NCBI RefSeq assembly: GCF_004614165.1
Contig: NZ_SPVG01000180.1
Location: 44,792 to 108,791, forward strand
DNA length: 64,000 bases
From: Duganella callida
GTDB taxonomy: Bacteria; Pseudomonadota; Gammaproteobacteria; Burkholderiales; Burkholderiaceae_D
Direction of reading: 5' to 3'
In this document: piece after piece, positions 1-7,890 of the stretch
Position numbering within the stretch: position 1 is the first letter of the stretch
How the letters are laid out: each line of letters opens with the position of its first letter
Program-made: the position numbers and the translations under genes
The notes under the pieces: model-generated
Database searches by the model: none
Told to the model about the DNA's origin: nothing
What the model saw: the letters and a program-made list of their open reading frames with translations, nothing else

Positions 1-2
1 CA

Positions 3-104
3 GACTTCTCCCAACGCTTTGAAGAGTTTAATAGCCATAACGGACATGCGACAAAAACGGCGAAAGACATCGTCGCGTCCTACAAGTTTCAGCTCAAACC
101 GTAG
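3..104 (+). CDS. 3' end of an unidentified gene (partial)
   Basis: An open frame enters from the left edge and ends with TAG at 102-104, giving 33 residues rich in charged and polar amino acids. It stops 21 bases before the next gene on the same strand, so the two could be co-transcribed. The fragment is too short to assign to a family, and it could be a chance open frame. Confidence 0.3.
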   Translation, partial: DFSQRFEEFNSHNGHATKTAKDIVASYKFQLKP

Positions 105-125
105 TTCTATCACTAAGGCAATCTC

Positions 126-920
126 ATGATATTTACTGAATACGAGCGAACCGACACCAGCCCTAAAAAGCTGAACGAACCAGACTTTGCTTTTCTTGAT
201 CGCTCTGCTCGTCCGGAGATTGGAGTCGTTCGCAGTTTTGTTGAACGATTGCTAGAGGCTTACCCTCAAGAGGAAGTGGCTGAAATGGTGGCTCGTCTTC
301 AGTCTGGTAATGGCGTTGCTTTCCGTTCTGCTGGCTTTGAACTTCTCATCTACGAATTCCTCACACGGCTAGGCTACAAGCTAAAGCCTCATCCAGTGCT
401 AAAAAATGGCTCTGAAAAAAAGCCTGACTTCCTTGTGACTGCGCGTGATGGAAGCCAGTTCTATCTTGAGGCTGTGTTAGCTACTGAAGACAAGGGCGAA
501 AACTGGTCAACGAATGCAATGATAAATGCGACATTGGACATCCTCAACTCAACACCTCACCCCGATTACTTCATCTCCATCACCAGCAAGGGCGAACCTA
601 CAACGCAGCCCGCTGGACGCAAAATTCAACGTCGCGTTCTTTCATGGCTGAACGCCTTAGATCCCTCCACTGTTTCAAGAGAAGGTAATTTCTTAGATAC
701 AAATCCATCCTTTGATGTCGTTCATGAAGGCTGGACTCTGAACGTACAAGCTCTTTGCGCAGGTCCCGACAAAGTTGAAAAGACCGAACGCCTAATTGGC
801 GTGAGTTCTATACCTGCCGGCTTTGTTGATTCTTGGACGCCAATTCGTGACAACCTGAGACAATGTTACAAAGGCACAGGCCATATGAAAATTTCATTAT
901 GCAACATTTATTGCATTTAA
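126..920 (+). CDS. PD-(D/E)XK-like nuclease, probably C-terminally truncated
   Basis: The protein has 264 residues. Residues about 68-120 resemble a restriction-endonuclease core: a helix with FELLIYEFL, then KPDFLV, then FYLEAV, matching the E...PD...(E) arrangement with the usual Lys not clear. The function is unknown; the family includes DNA-cleaving enzymes of restriction and defence systems. The last 20 residues (after SWTPIRDNL) become Cys-rich and unlike the rest, and the frame ends soon after, as if the original C-terminus was replaced by a deletion or frameshift near 865. No RBS of note is visible. Nuclease fold: moderate confidence. Truncation: inference. Confidence 0.55.
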   Translation: MIFTEYERTDTSPKKLNEPDFAFLDRSARPEIGVVRSFVERLLEAYPQEEVAEMVARLQSGNGVAFRSAGFELLIYEFLTRLGYKLKPHPVLKNGSEKKPDFLVTARDGSQFYLEAVLATEDKGENWSTNAMINATLDILNSTPHPDYFISITSKGEPTTQPAGRKIQRRVLSWLNALDPSTVSREGNFLDTNPSFDVVHEGWTLNVQALCAGPDKVEKTERLIGVSSIPAGFVDSWTPIRDNLRQCYKGTGHMKISLCNIYCI

Positions 921-1095
921 GCACCACCCCAAACAATTTCCCGCACACCACAGCTACATACCACCTCACAAAATCAAAAATGCGTTATGCGACGTGGCCT
1001 TGAGCGACTTGCAACGGAGGCGCGATATTTAGCCCCTCCACCGTATTGCCAACTATCTTTCGTTTTCAATGAACGTGAGTGACTTCAAGCAAGGC

Positions 1096-2157
1096 TCAGG
1101 GAAAAGTAGCGTCTACCTCGCCGCTATCGTCCGCATATCCCTGAAATTTCTGGATGCCGTTCTCTATTTGATGCCCCACAAAATAACTAAGGCCAGTACC
1201 CGACTGGAGTTCCAATGGAATATCAGAATTCTTTAGATATTGGTGAAGGGCGTTATTTTCAAACGGAATGACGTTCCAAAACGACTTGAGAATTTCGTCA
1301 CTTTTAGTGCTTCTCGGGTTTACAACTGCAAAATTAAATGCTTCATGAAGAGCCCAATGCTGCGAAATTCGCCTTTTTTTCTTCAAGTCAGAGTGCCTGT
1401 GGTACAAATTTGAAAATACAACCAGATCGACATTTTTATAATTATCTGCCGCCTCAAACGATTCATCTGTAAAAAGTCCTTGAGTGCCCTTAAGGTAGGC
1501 AATCCACTTAGTCATATCCATCTGGCAATCCACTGCCACAAACAAAACGTTTAGATGATGCTGCTCGATACTAGAGCCAAACTTTTCTTGAGCGCTAAGC
1601 AAATAATCTTTCATCTTGCAATCCATGTGATGGGATGCACCCACGGATGCCGGCTTGGCGGCACCATCAAAAAGCTGCTGGAGGTTGCCCACAAGATCAG
1701 AGTAGTCGGTTAACCGTCCTAAGCCATGCACTACAAAATCAGAGCTTGTAACAATCTGTTTTTGTTTAGAATAATCTGCGCATTTGATCTCGATGTTAAA
1801 TTGATATTCTTTGTACCATAGAGCGCAGTCAACATCTTTCGGAGGCGATAGCTTCAGTTCGTAGACGTACTTGCCGCGCGTTTGCCGGGCTATGAACGCG
1901 AACCAAGCGCAAACCGTCAGTTCACACGCCGCTTGAATGTACGCGCCCTGATCAGCATCGGCCCTTTCCAGCATCAGCTTTCTGTACAAAAGATCGTTCT
2001 TCTCACGATTGTTGAGAAACGGAAAAAGATGGCTTAGAGGAACTCTTATCCCATCTCGATATGCGCCCGACGGAACATACGGATTTTGGACTTTAATCGT
2101 GTATTGCTGAGGCTCTTGGGATTGCGCAGTTGCTGCGGATTGGGAATCGGAAGTCAT
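1096..2157 (-). CDS. Hypothetical protein with restriction-endonuclease-like core
   Basis: Using the ATG at 2157 the product is 353 residues; a TTG at 2175 would add six. Near residue 105-130 it carries KDVDCALWYKEYQFNIEIKCA, in which D followed by E-x-K fits a PD-(D/E)XK metal-dependent nuclease core. The N-terminal 25 residues are Ser/Gln-rich and probably disordered. There is no signal peptide or membrane segment, so it is likely cytoplasmic. It is convergent with the nuclease-like gene ending at 920. I do not recognise the full-length family; a stand-alone restriction or defence nuclease is possible but unproven. Confidence 0.6.
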   Translation of the reverse strand: MTSDSQSAATAQSQEPQQYTIKVQNPYVPSGAYRDGIRVPLSHLFPFLNNREKNDLLYRKLMLERADADQGAYIQAACELTVCAWFAFIARQTRGKYVYELKLSPPKDVDCALWYKEYQFNIEIKCADYSKQKQIVTSSDFVVHGLGRLTDYSDLVGNLQQLFDGAAKPASVGASHHMDCKMKDYLLSAQEKFGSSIEQHHLNVLFVAVDCQMDMTKWIAYLKGTQGLFTDESFEAADNYKNVDLVVFSNLYHRHSDLKKKRRISQHWALHEAFNFAVVNPRSTKSDEILKSFWNVIPFENNALHQYLKNSDIPLELQSGTGLSYFVGHQIENGIQKFQGYADDSGEVDATFP

Positions 2158-2526
2158 CGCTTTGCTTTCATGCAATTATTGTCCTTCGGTGGTGGAGCGC
2201 TAGTGCTAAAAAATCTGATTGTACTTCCGCGCATACCAACGCGATCAGAAGGGATCATGCACGCGCGATTCTCAAGCACAACCTCATCGCCAAACTGCCT
2301 CGGCGCACGTACGCGCTGGCAGGATCGCCACCTGGTCGGGACGCACGGGAACAACCTGATATACAAGCTAACCAGAGTCAAAATTTCTTAACGGAAACAC
2401 AAAAATACAACGAAACTTACTTTTGGCTGGGACTATTAGTGCAATGCAAATCCTGCTATGGCACCATTGCCGTGTGGATACAAAATTAAACTTGCATCTG
2501 CAACAACCTCTAGAGAAAGGAATTGT
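2158..2526. other. Intergenic region, no gene supported
   Basis: These 369 bases lie between two divergent genes and presumably hold their promoters. Short overlapping open frames on both strands lack RBSs and recognisable protein features. I see no strong repeat or RNA structure. Confidence 0.4.
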
Positions 2527-2940
2527 ATGAGCCATAGGTCTAGCAGTAACGATAGTGCCATCCTGTTCGGTTTGGTACTTCTCGTGGTCGGAATCATAGT
2601 ATGGAATTTTGTAAAGTCAGTCGCGGGTGTAATTGGCGCCGATCCGTTTGCTACCGGCAAGCTGATGTTGGTCGGGTTGTTGGCAAGCGCGGCTGCCGGG
2701 TGTTTGGCTTATGCCGGCTGGATCTCAATCCGAACGGCAGCACTGGCAACGCTGAGCGTAGTCGCTATCAGCTCCCACAAAGTGCTGATCAGCATCGCAA
2801 ATGACGGCCGAGCACCGGATGACATCTCGGAGATGTTCGGATATGTGGAAACTTGGTACACGTCGTGGCCTGTGTTCTTCTTTCTTTGCGGTTGCGTAGT
2901 CGCAGCAACCATCTATTCCCATTGCTCAGGGGACAGATAG
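2527..2940 (+). CDS. Small inner-membrane protein of unknown function
   Basis: The ATG at 2527 is preceded by AAAGGA at a good distance, so I chose it over an upstream in-frame start. The product has 137 residues and about four hydrophobic segments: residues about 11-30 (ILFGLVLLVVGIIVWNF), 43-62, 66-85 and 112-130 (WPVFFFLCGCVVAATIY). It ends in a short polar tail. No catalytic motif is visible. Nothing in the neighbourhood shows its role. Confidence 0.6.
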   Translation: MSHRSSSNDSAILFGLVLLVVGIIVWNFVKSVAGVIGADPFATGKLMLVGLLASAAAGCLAYAGWISIRTAALATLSVVAISSHKVLISIANDGRAPDDISEMFGYVETWYTSWPVFFFLCGCVVAATIYSHCSGDR

Positions 2941-3047
2941 ACTTTATCGGCTCGAAATTGAGGGGGTATGCGATGTCAGCGAGAGGCATCACCTATCCTC
3001 ACAAGAGCGGGCCCTATTTCTAGCTCTATGTCATTGTTTATAAAGCA

Positions 3048-3089
3048 TTTTCACAAAGAATGCTGAATTATTCGAAATTCTTGTGAAAA
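3048..3089. promoter_or_regulatory. Inverted repeat upstream of the winged-helix gene
   Basis: The arms TTTTCACAAAGAAT (3048-3061) and ATTCTTGTGAAAA (3077-3089) are complementary apart from one extra A. They flank a 15-base AT-rich spacer, about 170 bases before the gene at 3258. The layout suits an operator or a replication/partition site; the assignment is inference. Confidence 0.35.
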
Positions 3090-3257
3090 CGCAATTGAAT
3101 CAATTAGTTAGCATTTTCGCTCAAAAATTTAAGAAGTTTATTGCTTGTAGATTAAGGCGCTGTTTAATCAGTTTTTCAGCGTTTTTTCCTGCCAAACCCG
3201 CTCAAACACTGGTAGCATGTTGCTCCCAAGAATCCTTGATGCAGAGCATCATAGTCA

Positions 3258-4397
3258 ATGAGCGCAGAACCAGCTATCGGATCATTTTTTGCCGTTTCAC
3301 TTGAGGAAATCCACGAGATTGCCGAGAAGTCAGGCAACGCAGACTGCATACTTGCGATGATTGCACTTCGCCGTGGTCAAGGCCGAAAAGCAAATACCGG
3401 CTGGGGTAGGATTTCCATTAAGAAACACATGGCACTGCCTCACTCCCGTGCTAATAAAGCGATTGACTGGTTGCTGGAGAATCGTTTTTTCGTTGAAGGA
3501 CGACGCGAAACCAAACGCAAAGGCAAAGACGACGGCAAAAGCGAAGCTGAAGGCAAAGCACATCTCTTCCCGGTTCGCGCCCTGCCCGATATCGCAAACA
3601 AGATTTACCTCCCGAACCGCCTTGTCGACAACGTAGACGGAGGAAAGGATGGAGGTTCGCTAGGCCAGCTAATGCGAAACATTCAGACTGATCTATGGAA
3701 TAAGATCTCCACGGACCAAGCTCAACTAGATGCGCTGTTGGTATTAATTGCTCTTTATAAGCAACATCAAGAGGGAAAGGCCCGCGAAGATTTGGTTTGG
3801 TGGCATTGGGATACGCAAACGGCAAAGGGAAAAGCCAAGTCACTTGAGACGTCTGACAAGCAAAAGTTGTGCGTGCTTGACGCAACTAAGGGTGCGCTGC
3901 AATTTAATCCGGTTGAGGCTAAAAAAGCATTCGGCAACACGGCTTCAGCTCATGAAATCCTACCGCGAATTACGCTAGCGATCGATAACCTGAAAGAACT
4001 GGGTCTTATCTATACCTTAACCAGTGTGTGGCGGGTGACGTTGTCTGGCAAAGCGAAGTGCCTTGAGCAAAAGTTTGAAAGGGCTTATGTCCTTGATTCG
4101 GACTTTGTCGGCCCAGCTGAACCACTACGTATATCTCCGCTTAAAGAGTTAGTACGGGATTTCTCTGAGCATCTGAACCGCAAGGATGGAACTTCGCTTC
4201 GCCCTGCTTTTTCCTCGGAGCATGTTGAATTTATCTCATCGAGCGTAGGGTGGTATGTTCCACGTTCGACAATTGAGCCTGCACATTTACCAGATAGTGA
4301 AGATCTGATTGAAATTTCAGCTCAGCTAAATAAACTCTGCACTACTTGGAGTAATGCGATTAAGGATGCAATCAACAATGATCTAATCTTGCACTAA
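3258..4397 (+). CDS. Winged-helix-like DNA-binding protein of a plasmid/island module
   Basis: The product has 379 residues. The first ~80 (IHEIAEKSGNADCILAMIAL...ISIKKHMALPHSRANKAIDWL) read like a winged helix-turn-helix with a recognition helix around residues 60-75, followed by a Lys-rich linker (residues about 78-100). The remainder is an alpha-rich body with a possible second helical domain near residues 225-260. No enzyme motif is evident. A terminator-like hairpin follows. It sits upstream of an AAA+ ATPase and a mobilisation module, so it could be a replication initiator or regulator. I do not recognise the exact family. Confidence 0.55.
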   Translation: MSAEPAIGSFFAVSLEEIHEIAEKSGNADCILAMIALRRGQGRKANTGWGRISIKKHMALPHSRANKAIDWLLENRFFVEGRRETKRKGKDDGKSEAEGKAHLFPVRALPDIANKIYLPNRLVDNVDGGKDGGSLGQLMRNIQTDLWNKISTDQAQLDALLVLIALYKQHQEGKAREDLVWWHWDTQTAKGKAKSLETSDKQKLCVLDATKGALQFNPVEAKKAFGNTASAHEILPRITLAIDNLKELGLIYTLTSVWRVTLSGKAKCLEQKFERAYVLDSDFVGPAEPLRISPLKELVRDFSEHLNRKDGTSLRPAFSSEHVEFISSSVGWYVPRSTIEPAHLPDSEDLIEISAQLNKLCTTWSNAIKDAINNDLILH

Positions 4398-4422
4398 TGT
4401 CATTTCCTTTTTTTGGAAAAGT

Positions 4423-4461
4423 GGCCCAACGAAGAAATGCGGCTTTCAGGGCCTTTTTTTT
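4423..4461 (+). terminator. Rho-independent terminator
   Basis: GGCCC at 4423-4427 pairs with GGGCC at 4449-4453, with an inner GAAG/CTTTC pairing, and a run of eight T follows. It lies 26 bases after the stop of the winged-helix gene. Confidence 0.55.
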
Positions 4462-4755
4462 CATATAAAGGGGTAAAGGTAGAAAGGTAAAAAGGCAGAA
4501 AGAAATAATTTTTATAGCTCTAACACCGCTAACAACGAATAAGAGTTTTTTCTAGCGGGCGGGTTCACAATGGATCTGCTTTTTCGACAAATTCAGGCGC
4601 TAAGGCAATTATTGAAGCGATTGCCGACTGCACGAATCTGTCTTGCGTTTCATTCCAAACCTTGGCACTGCAAACAGCTCAATACCACAACTATCGGGAA
4701 GCGCAAGAATTTTCTCTGGCGAAGTAAAAATAATTTCGTTGCATTAGGGAAAAAT

Positions 4756-6042
4756 ATGCATATGATAGTTCTCCTGTCCAAATGTCAGGAGAATGATTTG
4801 CAGATCTTTACTGCCCCATCCAATGCCGTCCAACCTAAACTGGAACTAGTAAACTCGACCGGCCCCTCTCTGCGGGAGCCCGCTCAGAAATTAAACCCCT
4901 TCGAGTTGCGCAATGATCCTGGACAGGATTCGTTGTTCTCCACTCAAGAACCTCCCGAACGCAGCTCTGTCAGTCTCCAGCCAGAAATTCAGGAGGACGC
5001 GACCTCAAAAGACATAGAGCTGAACTACATGCTCTCTGAACAGTATCCTGAGCCACTTGAACTCTACACAGGCCCCAAAATCCGACTCTTCCAGAAAAAG
5101 GACGCAATCGCGGCTGTGAATGCCGCACAGCTGTGCGATCCGGAATCATGCGCCCGCATCTCCAAAGTCATCAAAACGTTGGCAAGCCACGGCGAATACA
5201 GGAAACTCGGTCAGATACAAACGGACTTCCACTATTCGCTACGTCGCCTTCTGGACAAGTATCAGCAGTTTCAGGAAGTTATCGAATATGTGGTCAACTG
5301 CGCGGCCCTCTCGCAGCATCGCGGCGACAATGTATTGCGTATGTCTCCGATCCTCTTGATTGGGGAAGCTGGTGTCGGAAAGACGCAATTCGTACAAGAG
5401 TTTGCAGCCTTGCTCAAAGTCGGATTCAAGAAGATTGACCTTAGCGCAAGTCAATCTAACTCCGAACTAGCCGGATCATCAAGTTTTTGGAGCAATTCGG
5501 CGCCATCCAAAATTTTCCTCATGGCCAGCCAGGGAGTAAAGGGTGAATCTCTCGCAAATCCAATTTTCCTGCTCGACGAGATCGACAAGCCGGCGCGCTC
5601 CTTAGGCTTCACCAATGCCGATCCGTTAGGCGTGCTCCACACGCTGCTAGAAAGGCATTCGGCAGCCTGCTTCACTGATCTAGCAATCGACATCCCGTTA
5701 GACGTTTCAAACTACACATTCTTCGCGACATGCAATGATGTGGATTTAGTTCCTCCCCCCCTGAGGTCTAGGTTCAGGGAGTTCGTCATTAAGATTTCAA
5801 AAAATCAAATGAAGGACATTGCTGTTTCTATTACACACGATCTGATTGATGAGCTACCTCATACAGAGGTTGTATTTCATCCGTCGGCAATTGAGAAGCT
5901 ATCAGAGTTAGAATCGCCCAGGATCATGAAGAAATATGCCGAGGATGCATTGGGACGTACTCTTTTGGGTGGTCGAGATATCGTTGAACCGAAGGATATA
6001 AAAACAATCGTACATGCAAAACCCAAAATGGGTTTTCTGTAA
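4756..6042 (+). CDS. AAA+ ATPase (MoxR/Lon-like)
   Basis: I chose the ATG at 4756, preceded by AGGGA, giving 428 residues; the frame is open further upstream but reads as non-coding. The AAA+ module spans about residues 195-400. It has Walker A GEAGVGKT (about 203-210), Walker B IFLLDEID (about 271-278), the sensor-1 region FFATCNDVD (about 322-330) and an arginine-finger-like LRSRFREF. The N-terminal 130 residues are variable and Pro/Ser-rich. Lon/MoxR-type ATPases remodel protein partners, but no protease or VWA domain follows here, so the partner is unknown. It may act with the genes on either side. Confidence 0.75.
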   Translation: MHMIVLLSKCQENDLQIFTAPSNAVQPKLELVNSTGPSLREPAQKLNPFELRNDPGQDSLFSTQEPPERSSVSLQPEIQEDATSKDIELNYMLSEQYPEPLELYTGPKIRLFQKKDAIAAVNAAQLCDPESCARISKVIKTLASHGEYRKLGQIQTDFHYSLRRLLDKYQQFQEVIEYVVNCAALSQHRGDNVLRMSPILLIGEAGVGKTQFVQEFAALLKVGFKKIDLSASQSNSELAGSSSFWSNSAPSKIFLMASQGVKGESLANPIFLLDEIDKPARSLGFTNADPLGVLHTLLERHSAACFTDLAIDIPLDVSNYTFFATCNDVDLVPPPLRSRFREFVIKISKNQMKDIAVSITHDLIDELPHTEVVFHPSAIEKLSELESPRIMKKYAEDALGRTLLGGRDIVEPKDIKTIVHAKPKMGFL

Positions 6043-6207
6043 ATTGATAACCAGTCTGTTTAGCAAACATCACCTTGTCATAAAAATACTTAGATTATCC
6101 TTAAAAAGCAAAAAATCATTGCAGTTTTATTGTTTTTCAGCGCGGATGAAAAAATACCTCCTCCGCTATGTGATTCAATATGCCATGACACTAATTCAGA
6201 GGATAAA

Positions 6208-6729
6208 ATGCACACAAAACGATCTTTAGACATGATTCCCGATGCAAACAGTCAGATGGTTTTCAAAAAAACACCCAACTCATATCCAATACGAGATGGT
6301 TGGGTCAAAATTATTTCAGATCATTGCAGACTTCCGCTTCCTTCTGCCGTCGAATATCCGAGTCATATACCAGGGCGTATATTTTCAGGCGATTTTTACG
6401 TCCCAAAATCTGATGAAATAATTATTGAAGGATACTCATACGGAACGTTCAAAACAAGAAGCGGCATCACAATCAGCCTGTGGAATTACCGAGTTTCGGG
6501 AATAGACTCTCGTGGAGAGTTTTTTTCTTACAATGGTAACTGGATGAGTCTGAAGAAACAGATGCGTAGTCAAGGCATGGATAAAACGCTGTTGGACGGA
6601 ACGAAAGAGCTAGCTGCTCTCGTTCGCGTTGGGCACGCAATCAGGTTGGGCATGAACCTGATAAATGAAGTACCTCAGCCTGAGGCAAACCAAAGTGCCG
6701 ACTCGAGGCCGCCTCGGCTTCGAAAGTAA
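6208..6729 (+). CDS. Hypothetical protein downstream of AAA+ ATPase
   Basis: The ATG at 6208 follows GAGGA and gives 173 residues; an upstream in-frame start lacks support. The middle third is beta-rich (IIIEGYSYGTFKTRSGITIS, then WNYRVSG). The last 25 residues are charged and low-complexity. There is no signal peptide or transmembrane segment. It lies 165 bases after the ATPase on the same strand and may belong to the same transcription unit. I do not recognise a family. Confidence 0.5.
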   Translation: MHTKRSLDMIPDANSQMVFKKTPNSYPIRDGWVKIISDHCRLPLPSAVEYPSHIPGRIFSGDFYVPKSDEIIIEGYSYGTFKTRSGITISLWNYRVSGIDSRGEFFSYNGNWMSLKKQMRSQGMDKTLLDGTKELAALVRVGHAIRLGMNLINEVPQPEANQSADSRPPRLRK

Positions 6730-6927
6730 ATCACAATCCCAGTCCGAAGCGGTGACCTCGTATAACACCTTCTTAGCGAACGCTAAATCACCTCTGCCGC
6801 TCCGGCCATAACTCCCGCTGTACTCTCACGCCCCCCTGCTGGAGGGGCCAACGGCCGCTCAAAGCCGGTCCCGCGTCTCTGGCATATCCCTGACAGCTTC
6901 CCTTGCCAGTTCCCCTTGGCAGTTCCC

Positions 6928-7129
6928 CAGGCAGTTCCCCAGGCAGTTCCTCTTGGCAGTTCCCGGCACTTCAGTGGCATTTCAGTGGCATTTCAGCGGC
7001 ATTTCAGCAGCATTTCAGTGGCACTTCAGCGGCATTTCAGCGGCACTTCGGTGGCAATTCAGTGGCACTTCGGTGGCACTTCGGTGGCACTTCGGTGGCA
7101 CTTCGGTGGCACTTCGGTGGCACTTCAAC
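6928..7129. repeat. Tandem repeat array, 11-bp unit (iteron-like)
   Basis: From 6965 to 7129 there are about 15 head-to-tail copies of an 11-base unit with consensus GGCACTTCRGT. The five copies between 7064 and 7118 are identical (GGCACTTCGGT). Upstream, from about 6928, are three or four looser 11-13 base relatives (GGCAGTTCCCCA). The period is not a multiple of three. All three forward frames are open only because the 33-base superperiod lacks stops. Iteron-like arrays often bind replication or partition proteins; that role here is inference. Confidence 0.85.
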
Positions 7130-7308
7130 GCCGGTGGCAGGCATTCTGGGGACGTCTTCATCCAATCAAAGTTAATCAAATAAAATTTTATAACTATAAA
7201 TCAACATAAATCATTTCCCCTAATAAAAATAATTCGTCAAAACACAGAAATTCCGCTTTATTTTCTCGCCTTACAAAAATTGAGCAATGCAATCGTTTTA
7301 TACTATTT

Positions 7309-7418
7309 CGTATAGCAGCTCTAAGCCAAAGTATAAAAATATCGTGGCAAGGCACGCCAAACGTATATCACACACTGACGTGTCTGCTATACGTTATGTG
7401 CCAAAGGCTGCGCCTTTG
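7309..7418 (+). other. Candidate origin of transfer (oriT)
   Basis: CGTATAGCAG (7309-7318) and CTGCTATACG (7384-7393) form a perfect 10-bp inverted repeat. A 7-bp hairpin CAAAGGC-TGC-GCCTTTG follows at 7402-7418, and ACGCCCCT follows near 7430. This lies directly upstream of the mobilisation accessory gene and relaxase, where oriT sites usually sit. The nick site is not determined. Confidence 0.4.
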
Positions 7419-7452
7419 AATCCAATTACGCCCCTGACGTGGCCAGAGAAAC

Positions 7453-7848
7453 ATGAAAACTAAACAAGTCAACATCAGATTAACGGAGGAAGAGCGAGAT
7501 CAATTCAAAGCACTTGCTTTCGCTCATGGTTTAGATGCCTCTGATTACTTTAGATCAAGAGTCTTATCTCTCGATGTCATTTCAACCACATCGATAATCG
7601 AATCATCTGAAGAGCTAACTAAAAGAGCAATTGCAGCAGACAGGATAATAAAGAAGCGAGAACTGGAAAAACATATCCCAGAGCACGTTCTGCGTCGATT
7701 ATCTTATTTAAGCTCAATGAACCAGAAGTTGGATGACATGTTGAAACTGCTCTATGCGTTCCAACATGGAGCAGCTACCGAATCGGTGGCCACTAAGCTC
7801 ACCGCTTACCTAGAAGAGTTACAACAGGCTATTCAAGGGGAATTTTGA
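7453..7848 (+). CDS. Mobilisation accessory protein (MobC-like, ribbon-helix-helix)
   Basis: The product has 131 residues. Its N-terminus (KQVNIRLTEEERDQFKALAFAHGLDASDYFRSRVL) has the ribbon-helix-helix pattern of plasmid mobilisation accessory proteins: a beta strand, then two helices. A helical C-terminal half follows. Such proteins bind oriT and help the relaxase nick DNA. The gene begins just after the inverted repeats proposed as oriT and ends 42 bases before the relaxase on the same strand, which supports this reading. Confidence 0.7.
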   Translation: MKTKQVNIRLTEEERDQFKALAFAHGLDASDYFRSRVLSLDVISTTSIIESSEELTKRAIAADRIIKKRELEKHIPEHVLRRLSYLSSMNQKLDDMLKLLYAFQHGAATESVATKLTAYLEELQQAIQGEF

Positions 7849-7890
7849 AAAACATCTATTTCAAGATCAATACCTCACAAGGATTTTACA

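Larger units (their letters stand above)
6730..7452. other. Gene-free region holding repeats and a possible oriT
   Basis: These 723 bases separate the ATPase unit from the mobilisation genes. The first half is GC-rich and contains the 11-13 bp repeat family described separately. From about 7170 to 7300 the sequence is very AT-rich. The last 150 bases contain the inverted repeats proposed as oriT. I found no gene with an RBS. Confidence 0.5.

Noticed and set aside
2086-2489. Short plus-strand frames at the start of the 1096-2157 gene and its upstream region
   Set aside because: No RBS, no protein-like composition, and the frames overlap each other.
6965-7129. CRISPR array
   Set aside because: Units follow each other directly with no spacers, and no cas genes are present.
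6903-7209. Three overlapping frames reading repeated FQWHFSGI-type peptides
   Set aside because: The 11-bp repeat keeps all three frames open. There is no RBS, and the period is not a multiple of three.
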